From assembly GCA_965246945.1 (NCBI GenBank), contig CBDFFW010000001.1:1674001-1738000 (forward strand): 64,000 nucleotides of DNA, in the 5' to 3' direction. The notes under the pieces were generated by a model that was given only the letters and a program-made list of their open reading frames with translations, was not told the DNA's origin and did not search any database. The DNA is from CBDFFW01 sp965246945. Lineage in GTDB: Bacteria; Pseudomonadota; Alphaproteobacteria; UBA11073. Each line of letters opens with the position of its first letter. Position 1 is the first letter of the stretch. The translations under genes and the position numbers were made by a program. Below are positions 53,117 to 61,934 of the stretch, piece after piece.

Positions 53117-54955
53117 ATGCCATTGGATACTACCCCTGCTGCACTGGTTCCTGCCGACACCGGCAATCACATTAGCGTGACCACCGGTCCTATTACCGGT
53201 AGTCAAAAGTTTTACGAACAAGGCAGCCGCGCGGATATTCAAGTGCCGCACCGCGAAATTTTGTTAAGCCCGACAGCGGGTGAGCCCAATTTAAAGATTT
53301 ACGATACTTCAGGCCCCTATACGGATCTCAATGCGAACATTGATATTAACCAAGGTTTAAAAGCACTGCGCGCAGGATGGATTGCCGAGCGTGGGGATGT
53401 CGAAAGTTACAACCCGCGCGATGTGCAAGCTGCTGATAACGGCTTTGCGCGCGGCAAGATGCTGGTGCCGGAATTTCCGGGGCAACGCCAGCCATTGCGC
53501 GCCAAAGCGGGGCAATCGGTCACGCAGCTAACTTATGCACGGCGCGGGATTATCACGCCGGAGATGGAATATATTGCGTTGCGCGAAAACCAAACACGCG
53601 CCGCGTGCATTGCCGATGGTGAAAGTTTTGGTGCGGAAATTCCCAGCATTATTACCCCTGAATTTGTGCGCAGTGAAGTAGCACGCGGGCGGGCGATTAT
53701 TCCGGCCAATATCAATCATCCAGAATCCGAGCCGATGATTATTGGCCGCAATTTCCTCGTGAAGATTAATGCGAATATCGGCAATTCAGCGGTGACTTCA
53801 TCAGTGGCTGAAGAGATCGATAAAATGGTCTGGGCGATCCGCTGGGGCGGCGATACGGTGATGGATTTAAGCACAGGGCGCAACATCCACAATATCCGCG
53901 AATGGATTATCCGCAACTCACCGGTGCCGATTGGCACGGTGCCGATTTATCAGGCCTTAGAAAAAGTCGGCGGCGTGGCCGAAGACCTCACCTGGGAAAT
54001 TTACCGCGATACGCTGATTGAACAATGCGAACAGGGCGTCGATTATTTCACGATCCATGCCGGCGTACGCCTGGCCTATGTGCCGCTGACTGCGAGCCGG
54101 GTGACCGGAATTGTTTCGCGCGGCGGCAGCATTATGGCCAAATGGTGCTTGGCGCATCACCAAGAAAATTTCACTTACACGCATTTCCGCGAAATTTGCG
54201 AAATTTTGCGGAGCTATGATGTGAGCTTTTCATTGGGTGATGGGCTGCGCCCAGGCTCGATTGCCGATGCCAATGATGCCGCGCAATTTGCCGAATTGGA
54301 AACGCTGGGCGAGCTGACAAAGACCGCCTGGGAATATGATTGCCAGGTGATGATTGAAGGCCCCGGCCATGTGCCGATGCATAAAATAAAAGTGAATATG
54401 GAAAAGCAATTGGCCATGTGTGGCGAAGCGCCCTTCTATACTTTGGGCCCGCTGACCACCGATATTGCGCCAGGTTACGACCATATCACTTCTGCCATTG
54501 GCGCCGCGCAAATCGGCTGGTTTGGCACGGCGATGCTGTGTTACGTGACGCCGAAAGAACATTTGGGTTTGCCGAACCGGGATGATGTGAAATACGGCGT
54601 AATCACTTATAAAATTGCTGCGCATGCCGCTGATCTGGCCAAGGGCCATCCGGCTGCGCAGGCGCGCGATGATGCGTTAAGCCGCGCGCGCTTTGATTTC
54701 CGTTGGGAAGATCAATTTAATTTGTCGCTCGACCCCGATACCGCGCGCTCATATCACGATGCTACGCTGCCCAAAGAAGCGCATAAAACCGCCCATTTCT
54801 GCAGCATGTGCGGCCCCAAATTCTGTAGCATGAAAATCAGCCAGGAAGTCCGCGAATACGCCGCGCTGCATCAAGTGCAAGCCGATGGCCTGGCAGCGAA
54901 AGCGGCGGAGTTTAAGGAAAAAGGCGGGGAGGTTTATTTACAGCAAGCCAGTTAA
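53117..54955 (+). CDS. thiC: Phosphomethylpyrimidine synthase ThiC
   Basis: A 612-residue radical-SAM enzyme that converts AIR to HMP-phosphate for thiamine. Blocks: VPHREILLSPTAGEPNLKIYDTSGPYTD, NFLVKINANIGNSAV, DLSTGRNIHNIREWIIRNSPVPIGTVPIYQAL, and the Fe4S4 motif CSMCGPKFCSM near the C-terminus. The start at 53117 follows GGAG; the frame extends up into repeat B6, which I reject as coding. It is under the TPP riboswitch. The other thi genes (thiOSGE) are 7 kb away. Confidence 0.97.
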   Translation: MPLDTTPAALVPADTGNHISVTTGPITGSQKFYEQGSRADIQVPHREILLSPTAGEPNLKIYDTSGPYTDLNANIDINQGLKALRAGWIAERGDVESYNPRDVQAADNGFARGKMLVPEFPGQRQPLRAKAGQSVTQLTYARRGIITPEMEYIALRENQTRAACIADGESFGAEIPSIITPEFVRSEVARGRAIIPANINHPESEPMIIGRNFLVKINANIGNSAVTSSVAEEIDKMVWAIRWGGDTVMDLSTGRNIHNIREWIIRNSPVPIGTVPIYQALEKVGGVAEDLTWEIYRDTLIEQCEQGVDYFTIHAGVRLAYVPLTASRVTGIVSRGGSIMAKWCLAHHQENFTYTHFREICEILRSYDVSFSLGDGLRPGSIADANDAAQFAELETLGELTKTAWEYDCQVMIEGPGHVPMHKIKVNMEKQLAMCGEAPFYTLGPLTTDIAPGYDHITSAIGAAQIGWFGTAMLCYVTPKEHLGLPNRDDVKYGVITYKIAAHAADLAKGHPAAQARDDALSRARFDFRWEDQFNLSLDPDTARSYHDATLPKEAHKTAHFCSMCGPKFCSMKISQEVREYAALHQVQADGLAAKAAEFKEKGGEVYLQQAS

Positions 54956-55909
54956 CTAAAGCGTTAACAGCGTTCCTTTTTTGGCCATCGCCGCATTGGC
55001 TTCCGACATGTTTTTAACACTACCAACGGTTACAAAGCCGAGCCCTATTAAGACAAGCCAATCATTAGCCAATCCAGCTGCTACCAAAGCTGGCAACCGA
55101 GCAATCACAGTGGCCTTTTTCAAACTCGGCGTAATTGTCTGATTGATTGGAATTTGGTGGTTGGCTGCCTGATGCATGCGGTAAACAGACCAAACGCCTG
55201 TAATTGCCAATAAACCAATGGCGAAAGCGTAAGGTATTTGCGGCGATATAACTGGCTTTACGACCGCTGGAAGGGTGCTATGCTTTAATTGGTCTGCATG
55301 CTTATTGGCCAACTGCATCATTAACGCGACATAGCGAGACATGTTTGCCAAAGTAAGGTAAGTGATTGGGTTGGTAAGCACAGTTCGCAGTAATGGAACA
55401 GTTTGTGGCACTGACGCAGCTTCAAGGGGTACTGCTTCATTCAAAACGGATGGCTTTTTAAAATTACGTTTATCATTTATTGCATTAAGCATATCCCCTA
55501 CTGCATTTGCACCCCAGCTACCAACCAGAATTTGGTTAAGGCGCACAACCGCATCTTTATTTTGAACAAGATTATTTATCATTGCATGTTCGTTAACGCC
55601 GGCATTAAAGACATCAGCACTCATTGAAAATAATGATGTAAAACCTGGATAAGCGGCAAATTTTAACAAACCGGTTTGCCCAGATTGATTATGCAAAGCC
55701 TGATATTTGTTGATAGTTCCCCACAGAACACCCAGCCCCAGCCAACCAGCGCTATAACCGCTACCAAGTTTAAGGGAAACGAAAATAGAGCCAATGCCAA
55801 GTAAATTAGTGGCACTACAACCAGCTTGAAACAATTTGGTGTCAGTAACAGGTGTTAACTTTGCCTGGACAGCATTTATCGTTTGCATGAGATGATAACG
55901 TTTAATCAT
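54956..55909 (-). CDS. Multi-pass membrane protein of unknown function
   Basis: A 317-residue protein with several hydrophobic segments (about 30-65, 200-220, 228-245 and 275-300) and a Gly-rich N-terminal half. No family recognised. It is more AT-rich than thiC, whose stop it directly abuts (convergent). A second start (M8) is possible. It may be a lineage-specific gene. Confidence 0.55.
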   Translation of the reverse strand: MIKRYHLMQTINAVQAKLTPVTDTKLFQAGCSATNLLGIGSIFVSLKLGSGYSAGWLGLGVLWGTINKYQALHNQSGQTGLLKFAAYPGFTSLFSMSADVFNAGVNEHAMINNLVQNKDAVVRLNQILVGSWGANAVGDMLNAINDKRNFKKPSVLNEAVPLEAASVPQTVPLLRTVLTNPITYLTLANMSRYVALMMQLANKHADQLKHSTLPAVVKPVISPQIPYAFAIGLLAITGVWSVYRMHQAANHQIPINQTITPSLKKATVIARLPALVAAGLANDWLVLIGLGFVTVGSVKNMSEANAAMAKKGTLLTL

Positions 55910-55977
55910 TTTGAATAAGCCTTAATTATATGCAAACAATTACAAGCTTATTGCAAAATAAATCCTAATTACGGCTT

Positions 55978-56463
55978 TTAAACCCAATTCACCGGCACAT
56001 GGCAGCCGTGTTTGCCGGGGTGTTTTTTGAAGTATTGTTGGTGGTATTCTTCGGCGCGCCAGAAGGTGGGGGCGGGTAATAATTCGGTGACGATGGGATT
56101 GTTGAAGCGCGGTTGCGCGCGGGTGATGGCGGCTTCGGCGGCGGTTTTTTGCGCGTCGTTATAATAGAAGATGACCGAGCGGTATTGCGAGCCATGATCC
56201 GGCCCCTGCCGGTTTTTGGTGGTGGGATCGTGCAGCTGGAAAAACCCATCGAGCAATGCTTCGTAACTGGTTTGGGCGGGATCGAACGTTACTTGTACCA
56301 CTTCGACATGACCAGTCAGGCCGGTGCAGACGGCCATATAGCCGGGGTTATTCACCTTGCCGCCGGCATAGCCAGAAACGGCAGAAAGCACGCCTGGGTT
56401 TTGTGCGAAAATATCTTCCACACCCCAAAAACACCCCGCGCCGAATAATGCTTGTTCTGTCAT
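55978..56463 (-). CDS. msrA: Peptide methionine (S)-S-oxide reductase
   Basis: A 161-residue MsrA that repairs oxidised methionine. The catalytic C11 lies in FGAGCFWGVEDIF; other blocks are GYAGGKVNNPGYMAVCTGLTGHVEVVQV and GPDHGSQYRSVIFY. The C-terminal HGCHVP lies near where a recycling Cys is found in some members. Divergent from nuoD with repeat A5 between them. Confidence 0.95.
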   Translation of the reverse strand: MTEQALFGAGCFWGVEDIFAQNPGVLSAVSGYAGGKVNNPGYMAVCTGLTGHVEVVQVTFDPAQTSYEALLDGFFQLHDPTTKNRQGPDHGSQYRSVIFYYNDAQKTAAEAAITRAQPRFNNPIVTELLPAPTFWRAEEYHQQYFKKHPGKHGCHVPVNWV

Positions 56464-56500
56464 GGATTAAAGATAAGCATAAATTTTAAAACATCCAACC

Positions 56501-56608
56501 ACCTCATCCTAAGGAGCGCGGCAAGCGCGTCTCGAAGGATGCTTAACTAAGGGACTAAACTGGAGCGTCCTTCGATACACCATCTACGATGGCTACTCAG
56601 GATGAGGG
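56501..56608. repeat. Palindromic repeat family A, copy A5 (mixed arms)
   Basis: Left arm is the GTCTCG subtype (CCTCATCCTAAGGA, hairpin GCGCggcaaGCGC, GTCTCGAAGGATGC). The right arm is the GTATCG subtype (CGTCCTTCGATACA, hairpin CCATCtacGATGG, CTACTCAGGATGAGG). It lies in the divergent msrA-nuoD promoter region. Confidence 0.92.
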
Positions 56609-56661
56609 TTGAGGATGTGTTGGCACGTGACTTTTTAGAGACAACCCATTAAAACATTTTC

Positions 56662-57882
56662 ATGGCCAATATTTTGTCCCCTGCCCCTTATAACGCCCCG
56701 GGCGAAGGTGGTAAGGAAATTCAGCCTTATACGATGAATTTCGGGCCGCAGCATCCGGCGGCGCATGGTGTGTTGCGCTTGATTTTGGAGTTGGATGGCG
56801 AGGTGGTGCAGCGTGCCGACCCGCATATCGGCTTGCTGCATCGCGGCACCGAAAAGCTGATCGAATATAAAACCTATTTGCAGGCCATTCCGTATTTCGA
56901 CCGCTTAGATTATGTCGCGCCGATGAATCAGGAGCACGCCTTTGCGTTGGCAGTGGAAAAACTGCTGGGGATTACACCGCCGCCGCGCGCGCAATATATC
57001 CGCGTGTTGTTTGCGGAAGTGACGCGCATTCTGAATCATCTGCTGAACCTCACCACTTATGCGCTTGATGTCGGCGCGATTACGCCGGCGTTATGGGCGT
57101 TTGAAGAGCGCGAGAATATGATGCAGTTTTACGACCGTGTCTGCGGCGCGCGACTGCATGCCAATTATTTCCGGCCAGGTGGGGTAGCTTTCGACATGCC
57201 AGATGGTTTGGCCGAAGATATGGCGACTTACTTTGGCACGTTTAATAAATTTGTTGATGACCTTGAAGGACTGCTAACCGATAACCGGATTTTCAAACAG
57301 CGGACAGTGGATATTGGGGTGGTGAGCGCCAAAGATGCGCTGGCCTGGGGCTTTACGGGCCCGATGCTGCGCGCCAGCGGCGTGCCCTGGGATCTGCGCA
57401 AATCGCAGCCTTATGATGTGTATGATAAAATGGATTTTGAAGTGCCGGTGGGTAAAACGGGTGATTGCTATGCACGGTATTTGCTGCGCGTTGAAGAAAT
57501 GCGGCAATCGGTGCGCATGATTTTACAATGCTTGCGCGAATTGCCGCAAGGGCCAGTGAAAGTGGATGACCATAAAGTTTCGCCGCCGCGCCGCGCCGAT
57601 ATGAAGCGCAGCATGGAAGCGCTGATCCACCACTTCAAATTATATACCGAAGGGTACCATGTGCCCGCCGGCGAAACCTATACCGTGGTGGAAGCGCCGA
57701 AGGGTGAGTTTGGCGTTTACTTGGTCGCCGACGGTACCAACAAGCCGTATCGCTGCCATATCCGCGCGCCAGGTTTTGCGCATTTGCAAGCGCTCGACTT
57801 TATGTCGCGCGGGCATATGCTGGCCGATACGGTGGCGATTATCGGCAGTATGGATATTGTGTTCGGCGAGATTGACCGGTAA
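56662..57882 (+). CDS. nuoD: NADH-quinone oxidoreductase subunit D (49-kDa)
   Basis: A 406-residue complex I subunit that forms part of the quinone site at the membrane arm junction. Blocks: YTMNFGPQHPAAHGVLRLILELDGE, DPHIGLLHRGTEKLIEYKT, YFDRLDYVAPMNQEH, FRPGGVAFDMP and the C-terminal GDCYARYLLRVEEM ... IGSMDIVFGEIDR. The gene is complete and intact, but stands alone: no nuoC before or nuoE after it, unlike the usual nuoA-N operon. Confidence 0.97.
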   Translation: MANILSPAPYNAPGEGGKEIQPYTMNFGPQHPAAHGVLRLILELDGEVVQRADPHIGLLHRGTEKLIEYKTYLQAIPYFDRLDYVAPMNQEHAFALAVEKLLGITPPPRAQYIRVLFAEVTRILNHLLNLTTYALDVGAITPALWAFEERENMMQFYDRVCGARLHANYFRPGGVAFDMPDGLAEDMATYFGTFNKFVDDLEGLLTDNRIFKQRTVDIGVVSAKDALAWGFTGPMLRASGVPWDLRKSQPYDVYDKMDFEVPVGKTGDCYARYLLRVEEMRQSVRMILQCLRELPQGPVKVDDHKVSPPRRADMKRSMEALIHHFKLYTEGYHVPAGETYTVVEAPKGEFGVYLVADGTNKPYRCHIRAPGFAHLQALDFMSRGHMLADTVAIIGSMDIVFGEIDR

Positions 57883-57946
57883 GCCATTGGCTGGATTGTT
57901 TTTATCACATATATTGATATAATCTCTGCCCAAGGAGCGCTGCGCT

Positions 57947-58912
57947 ATGCCTCGTCTACTCGCATTTTTATGCGCAATGGTGTTCAGTTTTATCGCATCT
58001 GCAAATGATATTTTGCCAATTATTGAAATGGATGATGAAGCAACCGCGCAATTATCCACCACTGCCCAGGCTGAAGTGCTTAAACGCTGTTTAGATGCGG
58101 GTTACAGTCAAACGGCTTGTGATGTGGTGATGGGAAAAATTTCAAATAAAACCGAAAAATGGTTGAGCATTGGGCAGTTAGCGCGGGATCCAGATTATGG
58201 GCTGGATAGCGAATACAGTGCCTTGCCCAAATTATTTTATAATGCCAAGCCCAACACCGAAAATGCGGATATTTTGGGCAATAAAAAACCAGAACAAATG
58301 CAATTTGTTTTTACGGCCGAGCCCATGGTGGATAAAGGGTTTTGGCAAATTGGCATGCCCTATAAATTCACGGTGCTTAATCCCAATCTAGCAGAAGATG
58401 CCAAGGCTGAACCCAAAGATTTGCATCGTTTCCGGATTGAATTGGCGTGCCGCCCGAATGGCCTGCCCATTTATGATGAGGTGAAAGAATGCCGCCTGAT
58501 TATGCGCAAGCAAATTTCCCCATTGACGACGGATACCTGGCGCACGGTGACCGATGGCCTTGAGCGTTCACCGGTTGATGATGCCGCCACGGTGTGGCAA
58601 GTTAATCGGATAATCCGTTTTCCCAATGGGCTGAGCCGTCAGCAGGTGTTTGCGGATCAATGCCAATATGCGGATAGTGATTTGGGTAAAACCAAGCAGG
58701 ACCGGTTGATCGCACTGTTGCCAGAATGGCGGCATGATAATCCAGCTTCGGTTAAGCCGGTTTATGCCTGGCGGCTTGATTATGCCGGCAATATTTTTCC
58801 CATTCAAAGCACCGGTCTACAATGCACACGCTGTTGGTCTTGCGAGCTGAATAAGCAGTTGGGGTATTTTTTAAATCCATATACGGATAATGCGAAATTG
58901 AAAAATCCTTAA
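57947..58912 (+). CDS. Exported protein of unknown function (321 aa)
   Basis: A Sec signal peptide (about 1-19, MPRLLAFLCAMVFSFIASA) leads a mature protein with eight cysteines, including a C-terminal CTRCWSC cluster, so disulfides or a metal site in the periplasm are possible. No family recognised. An AAGGAG sits about 11 bases before the ATG. It follows nuoD on the same strand after 64 bp. Confidence 0.7.
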   Translation: MPRLLAFLCAMVFSFIASANDILPIIEMDDEATAQLSTTAQAEVLKRCLDAGYSQTACDVVMGKISNKTEKWLSIGQLARDPDYGLDSEYSALPKLFYNAKPNTENADILGNKKPEQMQFVFTAEPMVDKGFWQIGMPYKFTVLNPNLAEDAKAEPKDLHRFRIELACRPNGLPIYDEVKECRLIMRKQISPLTTDTWRTVTDGLERSPVDDAATVWQVNRIIRFPNGLSRQQVFADQCQYADSDLGKTKQDRLIALLPEWRHDNPASVKPVYAWRLDYAGNIFPIQSTGLQCTRCWSCELNKQLGYFLNPYTDNAKLKNP

Positions 58913-58920
58913 CCTTAAAC

Positions 58921-59030
58921 AACCTCATACTGAGTAGCGGCGCAGGCGCGTATCGAAGGATGTTCCAGTGGAGTTCCCAGGCTAAGCATTCTTCGATACG
59001 AATGCTACGCATTCTACTCAGAATGAGATT
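58921..59030. repeat. Palindromic repeat family A, copy A6
   Basis: AACCTCATACTGAGTA, weak arm hairpin (GCG...CGC), GTATCGAAGGATGTTCC, CATTCTTCGATAC, arm hairpin GAATGCtacGCATTC, TACTCAGAATGAGATT. It fills the gap between two convergent genes and ends three bases before the slt stop codon. Confidence 0.92.
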
Positions 59031-59032
59031 CT

Positions 59033-61060
59033 TTATTGTGATTTTTGATTTGCCAAAATCATGCGGTAAACTTCGGTATTTTCCACTACGCGCTGGACAT
59101 AGTTGCGCGTTTCATAAAACGGAATGGATTCCAGCCAATCGACCCAATCGACCTTGCCCAAACGCGGGTCGCCAAATTGCACCAGCCATTCCCGCACGCG
59201 GCCTGCACCGGCATTATAAGCGGCAATGGCCAGCAATGGCTCGGCCGTAAATCCCTGCACGCGATCGGCCAGATAACGGCTGCCCAATTGCACATTGTAA
59301 CCCGCTGAATGCAATAACTGCTGCGGATTATAGGGCACGCCGACTTTCCCTGCGGTTTGCTGCGCAGTGGCGGGCATGAGTTGCATAAGCCCTTGAGCCC
59401 CTGCGCCAGATTTGGCATCCAAATCAAATTCGCTTTCCTGGCGGATAATACCATGCACCAAAGCGGGTTCGATGCGCGGATCCATGACCGCATTCACGCT
59501 GGCTGGCAGGGTGGGATAACCCGCGCTGTAAACCGTTTTGCCCTGTTGCTGCGCTTCCTTGGCGGCCAATACCGCCGCGCGCGGCAGGTTTAAATGCTGG
59601 GCGAATTGCGCCACTTGCACGGCATCATCCGGTGCCATGGTTTTGGCGCTTTGCTTAAGAAACTGGCTGGCCACATCCGGCAGATTAGCGCGGGCCAGTA
59701 ATTCCGCAACTTGCAGTCGCACATCGCTATTGACCAATTGCGACGTATAAGCCGGATCCGGCCGCCAGAATTGAGTAATCGGTTTATCCAAACTATGTGC
59801 AGCTAATTGCCCATAAAAAGTGGTGGGATAGCTGGCAGCAATATTCCACCACTTTTCGGCCACCACCTGATTGCCGCGTTTAGCCTCCGCCCGCCCAGCC
59901 CAATAAGAGGCTCGCGCGATGCTGATGGGGGTTTTCACCGCATCATACATCGCGCGAAAATGCGTTTCGGCTTCATCCGGCTGGTCCAAAAAACGCAGTG
60001 CGAGCCAACCGGCAAACCATTCATTTTGCGTATAGCTAGAACTATCGCTGATTGCAGTGGGCGCGGCGGCGGCATAGGCGCGGGTGTAATTCTGGTTTTC
60101 AAATAATTTACGCGCAATCAAACCGCGTTCTTTCTCCAATGGTTCTTCCTGCCCTTTCACCGTTGCTGTTTGAGCCAATATCTTTACCGCGCTATCATCA
60201 AAACCTTGTTTTCGGTTCCAACGCACACGCTCAAACATCAGCGCCGGATCATTTTGATAGGTGTTTGCAACATTGGCATCCAGGGCCGCGGCAAATTTAT
60301 CTTGGGTGGCCAGCGCAATCCGCGTTTGCAATACCTGCCTGGCGTCGTTATCCAGCAACGGTAATATCTCGCGCGCAGCGGCATAATTGCCGTTCCAGAT
60401 TAATTGATCGGCCCGCACATAATTATATTCTGCGCCCAACCATTGCGGGTATTGATTGGCCAAATCACCCAATGAAGCAAGTGGCGCGCTGCTATGCACA
60501 TAGAAATAGCGCAGTTGTTGCACTGCCTCTTCCTCACGGCCGGCATGCTGCAGTGCCTGCACATAGCGCTGGGCGCCGGTAGTGGTATTCGGCGGGCCAT
60601 CGGCGAATAATGCCAGGATATTGGCATCGGGTGTGTTTTCGGTTAACAGGCCTTCAGCCTGCAGGCGCACTTTATTGGTATTGGGCCAGTCCCGAATTTG
60701 CGGCAATAAGGCTAAATAATCGCTTAAAACAAATGGATTGCCAGGTTGTTGGGCAATCTGCCAGCGCAGCAATAATTCCATGGGGGAGCTTTGGCTGCGC
60801 TGGGCAATGCCAAGTGCTTCGTTAAATCGTTTCTGTGCAATCAGCTGCCAGGCTGCAGCCACGGGTGTAGCCGCAGCACTGGGCTTAGCCGCCACTTTTT
60901 TGGCTGCCGATGTTTTAGCCGCTTTGGCTACCACATGCTGTTTTGGCGGTACCAACCTGGACTTGGCCGCCCAAGCGGGCATGACCGCCAAAGATAATGC
61001 CAGCGCCAGCAGGCATCGCTTGCCGGTTGTGCTGCGGCTGATTAGAGTAAGCATTCCCAT
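59033..61060 (-). CDS. slt: Soluble lytic murein transglycosylase
   Basis: A 675-residue periplasmic enzyme that cleaves peptidoglycan to 1,6-anhydro products. A signal peptide covers about 1-31, then an Ala/Lys-rich linker, a long helical TPR/U-shaped region (about 70-500) and a C-terminal SLT domain. The catalytic glutamate is E542 in GIIRQESEFD, followed by GAGAQGLMQLMPATA and AYNAGAGRVREWL. Its ATG (61058-61060) overlaps the start codon of the divergent dapA in a shared CATG; M3 is an alternative start. Confidence 0.93.
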   Translation of the reverse strand: MGMLTLISRSTTGKRCLLALALSLAVMPAWAAKSRLVPPKQHVVAKAAKTSAAKKVAAKPSAAATPVAAAWQLIAQKRFNEALGIAQRSQSSPMELLLRWQIAQQPGNPFVLSDYLALLPQIRDWPNTNKVRLQAEGLLTENTPDANILALFADGPPNTTTGAQRYVQALQHAGREEEAVQQLRYFYVHSSAPLASLGDLANQYPQWLGAEYNYVRADQLIWNGNYAAAREILPLLDNDARQVLQTRIALATQDKFAAALDANVANTYQNDPALMFERVRWNRKQGFDDSAVKILAQTATVKGQEEPLEKERGLIARKLFENQNYTRAYAAAAPTAISDSSSYTQNEWFAGWLALRFLDQPDEAETHFRAMYDAVKTPISIARASYWAGRAEAKRGNQVVAEKWWNIAASYPTTFYGQLAAHSLDKPITQFWRPDPAYTSQLVNSDVRLQVAELLARANLPDVASQFLKQSAKTMAPDDAVQVAQFAQHLNLPRAAVLAAKEAQQQGKTVYSAGYPTLPASVNAVMDPRIEPALVHGIIRQESEFDLDAKSGAGAQGLMQLMPATAQQTAGKVGVPYNPQQLLHSAGYNVQLGSRYLADRVQGFTAEPLLAIAAYNAGAGRVREWLVQFGDPRLGKVDWVDWLESIPFYETRNYVQRVVENTEVYRMILANQKSQ

Positions 61061-61934
61061 GTTTTATGGCTCCATTCCCGCGCTCATTACCCCTTTTAAA
61101 GACGGCCGTGTCGATGACCAAGCTTTTCAACGTTTCGTTGATTGGCAGGTGCAATCCGGCTCCCACGCCTTGGTGCCCTGCGGCACCACGGGCGAGTCGC
61201 CCACTTTAACCCATGCTGAACACAAACGCGTGGTCGAGCTGTGCATCGAAGCCGCCGCCGGACGTGTGCCTGTGATTGCCGGTACCGGCTCCAACAACAC
61301 CATCGAAGCGATCGAGCTGACCGCCCATGCGAAAAAGGCCGGTGCCACGGCCGCCTTGGTGGTGATTCCCTATTATAACAAACCGACGCAAGAAGGCCTC
61401 TATCAACATTTCAAAGCTTTACATGATGCGGTGGATATTCCGATTATTGTGTATAACATCCCGGGCCGCGCGGTGATTGAGATGAGCGTGGAAACTTTGG
61501 CCCGCCTGGCCGCCCTGCCCCGTATTATCGGCACGAAGGATGCGACTAACAATCTGGAACGGCCGGTCAAAGAACGCGCCTTGATTGATAAGGATTTCTG
61601 TTTGCTATCGGGGGAAGACGGCACACAGGTGGCTTATCTGGCGCAAGGCGGCCATGGTTGCATTTCGGTCGGCGCGAATGTGGCACCCGCCATCTACGCT
61701 GAAATGCATAATTCTTGGCGGACCGGTGATATTAAGCGCTGCTTTGCTTTGCGCGATCAACTCGCCGAATTGAATTCTGTACTGTTTTGCGAAACCAATC
61801 CTGGGCCGGTGAAATACGCCGTTTCCTTATTAGGTTACACCGCCCCCGCCCCGCGCCTGCCTTTGGTTGAACCTGCAGCGGCGAGCAAAGAAAAAATCAA
61901 AGCGGCGCTGGTGAAATTGGGTTTGTCGGTTTAA
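61059..61934 (+). CDS. dapA: 4-hydroxy-tetrahydrodipicolinate synthase
   Basis: A 291-residue TIM-barrel aldolase that condenses pyruvate with aspartate semialdehyde in the lysine/DAP pathway. CGTTGESPTLTHAEH, Y132 in VYNIPGR, and the Schiff-base lysine K160 in IIGTKDATNN are all present. I start it at 61059 (MFYGSIPALITPF), where homology begins. The stop overlaps the thiE stop (convergent) at a hairpin. lysA is at 40976. Confidence 0.96.
   Translation: MFYGSIPALITPFKDGRVDDQAFQRFVDWQVQSGSHALVPCGTTGESPTLTHAEHKRVVELCIEAAAGRVPVIAGTGSNNTIEAIELTAHAKKAGATAALVVIPYYNKPTQEGLYQHFKALHDAVDIPIIVYNIPGRAVIEMSVETLARLAALPRIIGTKDATNNLERPVKERALIDKDFCLLSGEDGTQVAYLAQGGHGCISVGANVAPAIYAEMHNSWRTGDIKRCFALRDQLAELNSVLFCETNPGPVKYAVSLLGYTAPAPRLPLVEPAAASKEKIKAALVKLGLSV

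Noticed and set aside
60738..61058. Upstream extension of dapA by over 100 codons
   Set aside because: It is antisense to the slt signal and linker region and has no DapA similarity.
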